Of a stretch of DNA of 64,000 nucleotides, positions 55,401 through 61,957 are shown in pieces; within the stretch, counting starts at the first letter, position 1, and the number at the start of each line of letters is the position of its first letter. The translations under genes and the position numbers were made by a program. The DNA is taken from the NCBI GenBank assembly GCA_964507045.1, contig CAZDOO010000004.1:1-64000 (forward strand), read 5' to 3'. The notes under the pieces are model-generated. The model was given only the letters and a program-made list of their open reading frames with translations, was not told the origin of the DNA and made no database searches. Source of the stretch: UBA8199 sp964507045. GTDB taxonomy: Bacteria > Verrucomicrobiota > Verrucomicrobiia > Limisphaerales > UBA8199.

Positions 55401-57370
55401 GTGGGCGGCACAATCACCGTCAGCAATGCGTTAGCGCTGTTGGTCGAGCCGACCCCATTGGTGATGGTTACCGAGTAACTGCCGGCGTCTGCGGCCTGGA
55501 TGTTGTGCCGGGTGTAGCTGCTCAGGGTGGCCCCGCCAATGTTCGTGCCGTTGAAACGCCATTGATAGAACAGCATCGGCGTGCCCGCGGCGACCACACT
55601 GAAGGTCGCGCTGTTGCCCTGGTTGTTCGTCTGGCTCTGCGGCTGCGTCGCGATCGAAGGCGGCAGCGGCGGCGGCGGCACATAAACAAATTTGTAGCCG
55701 TCGCTATACATGCGGGCGGTGGCGCTAAGCGTGCCGCCTGACCTGGTAAACGACACCGTCGGCACGGTAACCCCGGCATTGAGCGTCATCCGCCCCACCA
55801 GTTCCCAAGTGTTTGCCCCAGCGGATTGAAATACCGTCGTGGTGGCAGGCAAGCCGCTGCAACTGGTCTGGCCCACCGTTGCGACGATATCGGGGGATAC
55901 GCTGCTCGCGCTGCAATGGGTGAGGTAAACATCGTAGGTGCCGCCGGCTACGGGCAGTGTCGGCCGCAATGTGACGGAGGGCGAGCTGCCACCGCCACCC
56001 GTCGCATAACGCGCGGCGGCCGGCCCTATCAGGCCGGAGGCCGAACTCTTGCAACTCGAAGGGGTCCCGACAAATTGCGAGTCCAGATACGGCGGGTTGG
56101 AATTCAAGGTCGGGCCGGCCAGGTAACTCTCCACAATGACATCGCTCACCGTGACGGCCTCCGTCGTGAATACGTAATCCGCGGAGACGCCGGTCTGGTT
56201 GTTGCTGTTCCGGGACTTGACCCGGTAGTGGTAGGTCGTGCTGGCGCTCAGCCCGCTGAGAACCGCCGTGTGGTAGTAAATCGGCGTGGTGTTCGTCACC
56301 GCGCTGCCGTAGCTCAGGTCCAGGCTGTATTCCACCACGCTGTCGGAACTCTGGTCCGTCGTCCAGGTAATGGTCGCCGAGTTCGCCGTCACGTTCCCGT
56401 CGGAGACGTTGGCAATGACCGGCGCGTTGGTGAATACGGTGATGTTGTTGGTGCGCACCGCGTCCCAGATATCCGCCGGGTGCCCCTCGCACTTGAAGTA
56501 ATTCACGCCCTTGTAGCCGCCCGCCGTCGCGGGATTCGCGTCGTTCTTGAGCGCGGTCACGAACTCGGTGATCTGCGCCGCCGTGACCGTCCCGCTCCCG
56601 TTATAGCCCTGCCCCGCCGGCACCAGCGGCTTGATCGAGCTCACCCACTTGCCGGTCAGCGTGTTCTGCCAATTCCGCCATTGCGTGCTCATCTTGGTCA
56701 CCACCGCGGTCGGCGTCTCTCCAAACTCCACCCAATAGTCCTGCGGCATCACCGCATCGCAGTAGTACCCAAACTCCTTGTACGGAAACGAGCTGTGACC
56801 GGTGATGTAGGCAAACGGGGAATGCGCCAGGAACTTGCTCGGCCAATTCGACCGCACCTGCGAACATTGCGCGATCGCCAGCTCCGGCCCTTGCGTGCCA
56901 ATGCGGGAAGACTCCCACTCCGCCTCCGCATCCCAGACGAATCCGTCCGCCCCCTGCTGGAAAACGTAATCCGCAATCGCCACCTCGCCCGCCGTGTTGG
57001 TCGCAAAGGAGCGGTTATACCCGAAAATCCACAGCCCCGCCGCGTGCGCCTGGTCCACCAGACTGCTCGTGAACTGGGGGTTGAACCCCGGCACCCCAAA
57101 CAGCTCCGCCCCCGTGCCCGCCTTGACGATGATATACCGCACCCCCTGGTTCTTGAGGTAAATCATCAGGCTCGTCACATTGGTCACCGACGGCACGTAG
57201 CCGCCGACGGCCTGGTTCATCTGGTAAATCCATTCGCCTTTGCCCAGGTTGGACGGATTGATTCCCCCATCCCGAATTGCACCCTGCACCGGGCTGATCA
57301 GGAAGCAGGTGAGAAGCACAACCCAGAAACGGGCAACAATTCGGGCAGCACTGCGCGGCTGGCACATCAT
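52439..57370 (-). CDS. Giant secreted TIM-barrel-like protein with FN3, Ig and RCC1 repeats
   Basis: 1643 residues. Seen in order: signal peptide (FWVVLLTCFLISPVQG); TIM-barrel-like domain about 31-317, a third, more diverged member of the family (RDGGINPSNLGKGEWIYQM, GFVWDAEAEWESS, LAHSPFAYITGHSSFPYKEF, VMPQDYW); FN3 317-405 (STTYHYRVKSRN); golvesin-like domain 408-563; four or so Ig-like domains; seven RCC1-type repeats 923-1233 (AAGAYHSLALKSNGTVVAWG pattern); four Ig-like domains; tail APGHYAVDGASNLTDWAEL ending FYRVRLVP. A -35-like TTGACC and CATTAT lie directly before the ATG, with 19-bp spacing, so a near-leaderless transcript is possible. Substrate unknown. Confidence 0.85.
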   Translation of the reverse strand: MMCQPRSAARIVARFWVVLLTCFLISPVQGAIRDGGINPSNLGKGEWIYQMNQAVGGYVPSVTNVTSLMIYLKNQGVRYIIVKAGTGAELFGVPGFNPQFTSSLVDQAHAAGLWIFGYNRSFATNTAGEVAIADYVFQQGADGFVWDAEAEWESSRIGTQGPELAIAQCSQVRSNWPSKFLAHSPFAYITGHSSFPYKEFGYYCDAVMPQDYWVEFGETPTAVVTKMSTQWRNWQNTLTGKWVSSIKPLVPAGQGYNGSGTVTAAQITEFVTALKNDANPATAGGYKGVNYFKCEGHPADIWDAVRTNNITVFTNAPVIANVSDGNVTANSATITWTTDQSSDSVVEYSLDLSYGSAVTNTTPIYYHTAVLSGLSASTTYHYRVKSRNSNNQTGVSADYVFTTEAVTVSDVIVESYLAGPTLNSNPPYLDSQFVGTPSSCKSSASGLIGPAAARYATGGGGSSPSVTLRPTLPVAGGTYDVYLTHCSASSVSPDIVATVGQTSCSGLPATTTVFQSAGANTWELVGRMTLNAGVTVPTVSFTRSGGTLSATARMYSDGYKFVYVPPPPLPPSIATQPQSQTNNQGNSATFSVVAAGTPMLFYQWRFNGTNIGGATLSSYTRHNIQAADAGSYSVTITNGVGSTNSANALLTVIVPPTILVQPADTGAGSGMNATFSVTAVGTGTLQYQWRSNGTNISGATASSYTVSDVQPSKAGPYDVVVSSPYGTNVSETAFLSFRDPCISTQPQSQSVAAGGTAVFNASAVGSPTLTYQWMKAGVNLADGGNISGAQTPSLTVANVQWEDMGNYSMVVSNGNGWDVSLSAALVAPFRPGIVTQPTSQTVSASAAATFTVGAIGQGTLTFQWKRDGTNLANGSKFSGVTNASLVVAKAQAADMRNYSVVVGNTYGDTVSSNAVLALWPLAGWGHNVHTQADIPPELTSVAGVAGGLYHSLVLKADGTVTAWGAGWTNSGLNPHYGQTIVPGGLADVVGLAGGAYHSLALKADGTVAAWGAGTSYTGASPHYGQAIVPPAATGIAAIAAGAYHSLALKSNGTVVAWGAGTNTGSSPHFGQCAVPAGLSNVVAIAAGVYHSLALKSDGTVVAWGAGTSYTGSTPEFGQSQVPAGLSDVVAIAGGGYHSLALKADGTVTAWGAGTNDTGGSPDFGQAQVPGGVTNVAALAAGFYHSLALKADGTVVAWGYNNNGQTNTPGPLANGVAVAAGGYHSLAVEGDGAPWFAVQPVSRLVASGTTVKLAAIATGVQPMSYQWRCNGTNVPGATGAVLALPEVQIVSAGTYSVVVSNTLGTATSANAILTVIAPPTITANPQSLLINQGSNATFTVTAVGTPPLSYQWRFNGTNISGATATAYTRASAEASDAGSYSVMVTNSLGSATSLTATLSFNVPPGITTQPQSVMVVAGSNVTFAVIATGTAPLAYQWVFAGTNIADATASSYTRNNAQPDDAGSYAVMVSNVAGSVTSSNAVLTVNVPPAITAQPQDVSAAPGSNVTFAVTATGTAPLDYQWRFNGTNIAGASVSSYTRVNAQAADAGSYSVVISNLAGTVTSAEAMLAVVQPVPPRIDSISLTAEGRAQLQVSGAPGHYAVDGASNLTDWAELARVTNSGSGFQYLDPETGLTERFYRVRLVP

Positions 57371-57424
57371 GACACCATAATGTCCGCCACCCGCGCATGC
57401 GGGTCAACGCTTATGTAGGGCTTT

Positions 57425-57448
57425 CCCCCTACATATCCATGTAGGGGG
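57425..57448. repeat. Perfect 10-bp-stem hairpin upstream of the 57370 gene
   Basis: ccccctacat (57425-57434) pairs exactly with atgtaggggg (57439-57448) across a 4-nt loop. A third copy of tatgtaggg lies at about 57413, allowing an alternative fold. It sits between the R-M locus and the giant gene and could be a regulator site or terminator; no T-tract is present. Confidence 0.7.
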
Positions 57449-57650
57449 GAAGGCGTCGGTTCTCCACTCCGCCATCGTTTGCTTGTGCGTTCGCTCCGGC
57501 CAGGTAATCGGCGCGGCAGGGCCCGCGCGCTCCGCATCCAATGTCCCGGCGCGATTTGCCCTGTCATGAATCGCAGCGACCGCCGCGAGAACGTCTACCC
57601 CGATAACCTATCAGTAGTTGTTGGATATATGCCACGGCCCGGTGCCGCTC

Positions 57651-58550
57651 TTAATCACCCCTTTTGAAGATCGAGAATGCCGGCACCGCCCCTTTGCGCG
57701 CCTGTCGCCAGCGCTTGATCTCAATAACCGACGGATCCAAATACACCGAGCCATCACGCAATTTCGTCGTCCCCGCCAGGGTTGTGTTGTAAGTCTCGGT
57801 TCGTCGGCTGCCGGTTGTGGCGTTCACCTTGCTCCCCACATACACCCAATCCGACTCCGGGTGGGTGTGCCCGTTCAGGACGGCCAGCATCACATGGACA
57901 AACCGAATCAACCCACTCCTTTCCTCGATTTGAAAGCACGCAACCAGGTGCCAGCCCGAGTGCCCGTTATGGCTCTCGCCGCCCTTGCCAATCTGAATGG
58001 TGGACTTCACCTCCAACCCCGCCGCCTTACCGCCCGCCTTCACACCAGGATTGATCAGGTCGGGGTACGCCTGGTCGGAGTTGTGCTTGTACGGCGAATG
58101 CTCGTCCAGCGCGTCGCACAGCACGTTTGAGACCAGCCCGCTGAAATTGTTGCCCTGGATGTACCCCGGCAGGGGCCTCGCCCCGCTCGCAACCAGATTG
58201 GAGTTGATCCGAGCAACCAGTGTTTGAGTCGCGTTGATGGCCGCCTCTAAATGACTCACCTTCATTCCCGGCGGCAGCGGCACCTGCGGACGGAAGTACT
58301 TCGGCTCCGCGACCGGTGCCGCGAACGACCCGCCCCCGCTAAAAGCTTCGGCCACCAGCCTTTCCAGCGGAACCTCCAGGGCCTGTGAAAGCGACTCCAG
58401 AACATCAATCGAGAAATTCTCGCGCCCGTTCTCCAGCCCGGAAAGAAACTGGTATGAAATCCCGGTCTTGCTTGCGACCTGGTCCTGCGTGAGGCCCTTC
58501 ATCTCGCGCAACTGGCGAACAAAGCGCCCAATGATGCCTTTGGCGTCCAT
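57651..58550 (-). CDS. XRE-type controller domain fused to a PD-(D/E)XK restriction endonuclease
   Basis: 299 residues. Seen: an XRE/HTH_3 domain at 10-66 (RQLREMKGLTQDQVASKTGI, then SYQFLSGLENGRENF), as in C-proteins that control restriction-modification operons; a Gly/Pro linker 68-95; and a nuclease-like domain in which Pro163-Asp164 in YPDLINPG and Glu180-Val-Lys182 in GLEVKST form a PD-(15)-EVK active site. It is divergent from a DNA methyltransferase gene 71 bp away, so it is most likely the restriction subunit, with its own controller built in. Specificity unknown. Separate C-proteins are the usual arrangement, so the fusion is notable. Alternative: a regulator with a degenerate nuclease fold, which the intact motif argues against. 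Confidence 0.8.
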   Translation of the reverse strand: MDAKGIIGRFVRQLREMKGLTQDQVASKTGISYQFLSGLENGRENFSIDVLESLSQALEVPLERLVAEAFSGGGSFAAPVAEPKYFRPQVPLPPGMKVSHLEAAINATQTLVARINSNLVASGARPLPGYIQGNNFSGLVSNVLCDALDEHSPYKHNSDQAYPDLINPGVKAGGKAAGLEVKSTIQIGKGGESHNGHSGWHLVACFQIEERSGLIRFVHVMLAVLNGHTHPESDWVYVGSKVNATTGSRRTETYNTTLAGTTKLRDGSVYLDPSVIEIKRWRQARKGAVPAFSIFKRGD

Positions 58551-58604
58551 TTCGCCTTTAGTTGATAGTGCATTTTCGCTTGCTTGTCTTTCGCCTATAC
58601 TTGA
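58551..58604. promoter_or_regulatory. Repeated operator-like boxes between nuclease and methyltransferase genes
   Basis: ttcgcctttagttga (58551-58565) and ttcgcctatacttga (58590-58604) match at 13 of 15 positions, 39 bp apart, in the 71-bp divergent gap. The first directly abuts the nuclease ATG; the second overlaps a TATACT -10-like hexamer (58596-58601) for the methyltransferase. They are candidates for binding by the fused XRE domain. Confidence 0.55.
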
Positions 58605-58621
58605 AATTACCCTCGTTGCGT

Positions 58622-59659
58622 ATGTATCAGCTTTTTCACGCCGACTGCTTCCAGTGGCTGCGCGAACGCGAGCCGGGTTCCCTCCATGCGGTTTGCACCG
58701 ACCCGCCTTACGGCATCCTCGAGTTCACCGAGAAGGAACTCGCGAAGCTTCGGGCCGGTCGCGGCGGCGTCTGGCGCCTGCCCCCTGCCATCGGCGGTTC
58801 CCGCCGCGACCCGCTGCCCAGGTTCACCATTCTCAACGACGCGCAGAAGAACCAGTTGAAACTGTTCTTCCGCGAATGGGGCAGCCTCCTCATGCCCGCC
58901 CTTGTGCCTGGCGCCCACGTTTGCGTCGCGGGCCATCCCATGCTCCAGCCCCTCGTCCAGGTCGCGATGGCTGACGCCGGCTTCGAGATTCGCCCGGCGC
59001 TCATGCGCCTCTACTTCAGCTTCCGTGGCGGCGACCGCCCCAAGAACGCCGAACAGGAATTCCCGGAAGTCTGCGTCACCCCCAAGGGCGCCTACGAGCC
59101 TTGGATGCTTTTCCGCAAACCCATTGCCGAGCGCACCGTGGCGGAGAACCTCCGCCGCTGGAAAACCGGCGGACTTCGCCGTCTCTCCCTCGACCGCCCT
59201 CTGCCCGACGCGATTCCCAGTGGCCGGACTCCCGATCGCGAAGCCGCCATTTCGGACCATCCCTGCCTGAAGCCCCAGCACTTCATGCGCCTGCTCGTTC
59301 GTGCCCTGCTGCCGCTGGGGGAAGGCATCCTGCTCGATACCTTCATGGGCTCCGGCTCAACCATCGCCGCCGCCGACGCCATCGGTTACCAGTCCGTCGG
59401 AATCGAGATTGACGCGGAGTACTTTGCCCTGGCGAAGAAAGCAGTCCCGCAGCTCGCAGCCCTGTATCCCACCTTCCAGGGCGAGACCACCGAGTTCGAG
59501 ACCGATTACGCCCCGCCGCCACCCAACAGCGACCAACTCGCCCTCGCCCTCGCCGACAAGGCATCCCATTTAACGCATCCCGCGCAACCCCGCACCGCCA
59601 AACCGGCCCGCCCACTCCCCTTCAAAAAGCCCGCGGCTGCGGCACGCCACGCTGCTTAG
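58622..59659 (+). CDS. Site-specific DNA methyltransferase, beta class (N6-adenine or N4-cytosine)
   Basis: Cognate modification enzyme, 345 residues from ATG 58622. Seen: MYQLFHADCFQWL opening, DPPYG at 27-31 (catalytic motif IV) near the N-terminus, and LLDTFMGSGSTIAAADAIG near 235-253 (motif I, SAM binding) toward the C-terminus; this order defines the beta class. The DPPY form suits N6-adenine methylation more than N4-cytosine but does not settle it. LKPQHFMRLLVRALLP is the usual motif X region. The C-terminal 40 residues are Pro/Lys/Ala-rich and probably disordered. Together with the divergent XRE-nuclease it makes a compact Type II system. The start at 58622 is preferred over the upstream codon at 58562, which overlaps the operator repeats. 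Confidence 0.92.
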   Translation: MYQLFHADCFQWLREREPGSLHAVCTDPPYGILEFTEKELAKLRAGRGGVWRLPPAIGGSRRDPLPRFTILNDAQKNQLKLFFREWGSLLMPALVPGAHVCVAGHPMLQPLVQVAMADAGFEIRPALMRLYFSFRGGDRPKNAEQEFPEVCVTPKGAYEPWMLFRKPIAERTVAENLRRWKTGGLRRLSLDRPLPDAIPSGRTPDREAAISDHPCLKPQHFMRLLVRALLPLGEGILLDTFMGSGSTIAAADAIGYQSVGIEIDAEYFALAKKAVPQLAALYPTFQGETTEFETDYAPPPPNSDQLALALADKASHLTHPAQPRTAKPARPLPFKKPAAAARHAA

Positions 59660-59858
59660 CAAATAGCTACCACCCGAACTCTGGCAAGCCCGCAGCCCCC
59701 CCACCGCCGGCATCGAAACGCGCGCGTAAAAGCCATACCCCTTCAGGTTCGCCAAAAGTCTCCTGTGGCAGTCCCAGTCGAGCATGACCGCAAACACCTC
59801 GCCGGGTAAATCGGTTTCTTCCGGCAAACCTTGTGGGAGAACAACCAAGCCTAAAACA

Positions 59859-60218
59859 TCAGTCACCGAAATAGGGCGGGTCAGCGAAGACCCTGTCGAA
59901 GCGGCCGTCGGGGTGCTTGGCGGCAACGGCGTCGAGCAGTTCGAGACAGTTGCCGTGGTAGAGCCAAAGGCCGTGCCGATCATCCCGGTACGCGATGCGC
60001 GGAGGCGACGGAGGCGCGGGAAACGGGGCTGCGGCTTCCGGGGCCGGCTCGGCTTCGTCAGTAGCTGTGGCGTCAATGGTGCCGTCGTCCCTCAACTCGA
60101 AGGCGCAGGTCAATACGGGGGCGGCCCTGCGGGGGGGGTCGGGAGCCCCGGGCGGAGGCGCCGGGGCTGGTCGGTCGTAAAAGCCTTTGCGCCTTCGTTG
60201 GGTCGGTTTCTTTAGCAC
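59859..60218 (-). pseudogene. Truncated second DNA methyltransferase (N-terminal fragment)
   Basis: 119 codons ending in a stop right after the catalytic motif. Seen: a basic start, a Pro/Ala-rich linker, then LWLYHGNCLELLDAVAA and FDRVFADPPYFGD, the standard N-terminal part of a beta-class methyltransferase (LY-x-GDCL plus motif IV). No motif I follows: the next bases in the other frames give no methyltransferase sequence. It is on the strand opposite to the intact methyltransferase and 200 bp from its stop, so it is probably the relic of another R-M system at the same site. Confidence 0.65.
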
Positions 60219-60819
60219 GGGCGTGATCGATCGATCAAGTGGATGGGAAGATCAAGATTAATATGGGGGGCCGAGAATGTGTGGGACGAAGCTGGCACTG
60301 CCACCCCCTCCCACACGAGGAATCCGTGAATTGCTTTGGGATTGGCTGGCCCAAGCCGACAGGAATGTCGAGCCGCCCCGCCCCGTCACGCGGGAGGGCG
60401 GATTGAAATGAGCATGGGACAACTTGGCACACTTCAGCGGGTAGTCGCCCGGTCCCGGCGGACGACGGAGGCGTTTCCAGGTGCCGGCAGCCTGGCGCAT
60501 GAAATCACCGGATTTACACGTTTTCCCCGCTGATCATAGCCGTGTACAAGGGGAGTACAAGGGATGCTCAAGGGGTGTACATTGGTCAGCCCTGTGTGCA
60601 TCCGGTGTGCATCCCTTGTACTCCCCTTGTACACACGGTGTTGGAACGGCTGGAGATGCCATGGCCGATGGGGGCTGGCGGCTGTTTCAAGGTATCAGGT
60701 CCCGGGAGGCGAATCCCCGGTCCCCGCGCGCTTTAAGGGCCGCGCTTTGCACAGCCCGGCACCGTGCATTCTTTGAATTCAAGTCGCCTTTGGGTAGGGG
60801 AGCGGTTAGGGTGGCAGTG
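60219..60819. other. 601-bp intergenic region before dusB
   Basis: No gene was recognised. The dusB frame is open back to 60481, but those codons include the long inverted repeat at 60542-60634 and do not resemble the enzyme. The short frames on both strands here are repeat translations. Confidence 0.55.
60542..60634. repeat. 26-bp perfect inverted repeat with internal reiterations
   Basis: Arms 60542-60567 and 60609-60634 are exactly complementary with a 41-nt loop. Each arm reiterates GTACAAGGG (twice), and related pieces (caaggggtgtac, gtgtgcatcc) recur in the loop. No T-tract follows. The element is about 190 bp upstream of dusB. Confidence 0.92.
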
Positions 60820-61923
60820 ATGCGTCTTGGATCGCTGCAATTGGCCTCCAACCTGTTCCTCTCGCCGCTGGCGGGCTACACGAACCTGCCCTTTCGCCTC
60901 ACGGTCCGCGAGCTGGGCGGCCTCGGGCTGGCCACGACCGACCTCGTCAACGCCCGCTCCCTGCTCGAGAAGAAGCCCAAGGCCCTCAAGCTCATCGAGA
61001 CTGCCCCCGCTGACCAGCCGCTCGCCGTGCAGCTTTTTGGCTCGGTGCCGGAGGAAATGCGCGATGCGGCGGCCTATCTCGAATCGCTCGGCGTCGCCTC
61101 CGTGGACATCAACATGGGCTGCCCGGTGCGCAAGGTCTGCCGGGTCGGCGGCGGCTCGGCCATGATGGCGGAACTGGACAAGACCGCCCGGCTGGTCCAG
61201 GGCATGGTGGACGCCGTGAAGATACCTGTCACAGCCAAGATGCGCCTGGGCTGGGACGAGGAGAACCTCACCGCCCCGGACCTGGCGCGCGCCCTCGAGG
61301 CCGTTGGGGTGGCGGGCATCTTCGTCCATGGCCGCACGCGCGCGCAGGGATTCTCCGGCACGGTCAACCTGGCCGGCATCCGCGCCGTGGTGCAGGCGCT
61401 CAAGACCATCCCGGTCATCGGCAACGGCGATGTCATCACGCCGCAGGCCGCCAGGGTGATGCGCGACCAGACCGGCTGCGCCGGGGTGAGCATTGGCCGC
61501 GGAGCGCTTTACAATCCGTGGATATTCCAACACACGCTCCATTACCTGCGGACCGGCGAGCTGCTGCCCGAGCCCGGCTTCGACGAGCGCGTGCGCGTCA
61601 TGTGTCATCACCTGGACCTGATGATCGAGGTGTTTGGCGAAGCCCACGGCTGCCGGATGTTCCGCAAGATCGCCCCGTGGCATGCCAAGCGGTTCGGCCC
61701 CGCCAACGAGTTCAACAAGCGGGTGGTCCACATCTGCACCCGCGCCGGCTTCCTGGAAACCCTCGACCACTACCGCCGCTGGCGCCGGCAGTTCCTGGAC
61801 GCGAGCGGGGAACTCAAGCCCCGCTTCCGCCCCCCGCCCCTGACCGCCTCCTTCCTGCGCGACCCCGGCTCCACCCCGCCCGCTTCCATCCCCGTCCCCA
61901 AAGGGCCGGTCGAGATCTGGTAA
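60820..61923 (+). CDS. dusB: tRNA-dihydrouridine synthase, DusB-like
   Basis: Flavoenzyme that reduces uridine to dihydrouridine in tRNA D-loops; 367 residues. Seen: LFLSPLAGYTNLPFR (FMN-binding opening of the TIM barrel); VDINMGCPVRKVCRVGGGSA with catalytic Cys101; VPVTAKMRLGWDE-like segment TAKMRLGWDE; GIFVHGRTRAQGFSGT; PVIGNGDVITPQAARVM and CAGVSIGRGALYNPWIF, the phosphate-binding end; a helical tRNA-binding domain follows. Assigned to the DusB group on overall pattern. Start: ATG 60820; GTG 60811 is in frame just upstream. The Pro-rich tail after the barrel is longer than usual. No partner gene is linked. Confidence 0.92.
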   Translation: MRLGSLQLASNLFLSPLAGYTNLPFRLTVRELGGLGLATTDLVNARSLLEKKPKALKLIETAPADQPLAVQLFGSVPEEMRDAAAYLESLGVASVDINMGCPVRKVCRVGGGSAMMAELDKTARLVQGMVDAVKIPVTAKMRLGWDEENLTAPDLARALEAVGVAGIFVHGRTRAQGFSGTVNLAGIRAVVQALKTIPVIGNGDVITPQAARVMRDQTGCAGVSIGRGALYNPWIFQHTLHYLRTGELLPEPGFDERVRVMCHHLDLMIEVFGEAHGCRMFRKIAPWHAKRFGPANEFNKRVVHICTRAGFLETLDHYRRWRRQFLDASGELKPRFRPPPLTASFLRDPGSTPPASIPVPKGPVEIW

Positions 61924-61957
61924 CGGGGGATTGGCCCGCGCCAGGGCGAGTCTGGTT

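Noticed and set aside
52394..55741. 1115-codon open frame on the + strand (and similar long + frames at 38983-41001, 43188-45101, 45957-47720)
   Set aside because: They are antisense to the giant secreted genes, rich in Arg/His/Gly without domain motifs, and arise because GC-rich repetitive codons on the other strand leave few stops.
59570..60076. Reverse-strand frame of 168 codons overlapping the methyltransferase relic
   Set aside because: It shares no methyltransferase motif I or other domain; it is partly out of frame with the relic and partly antisense to the intact methyltransferase 3' end.
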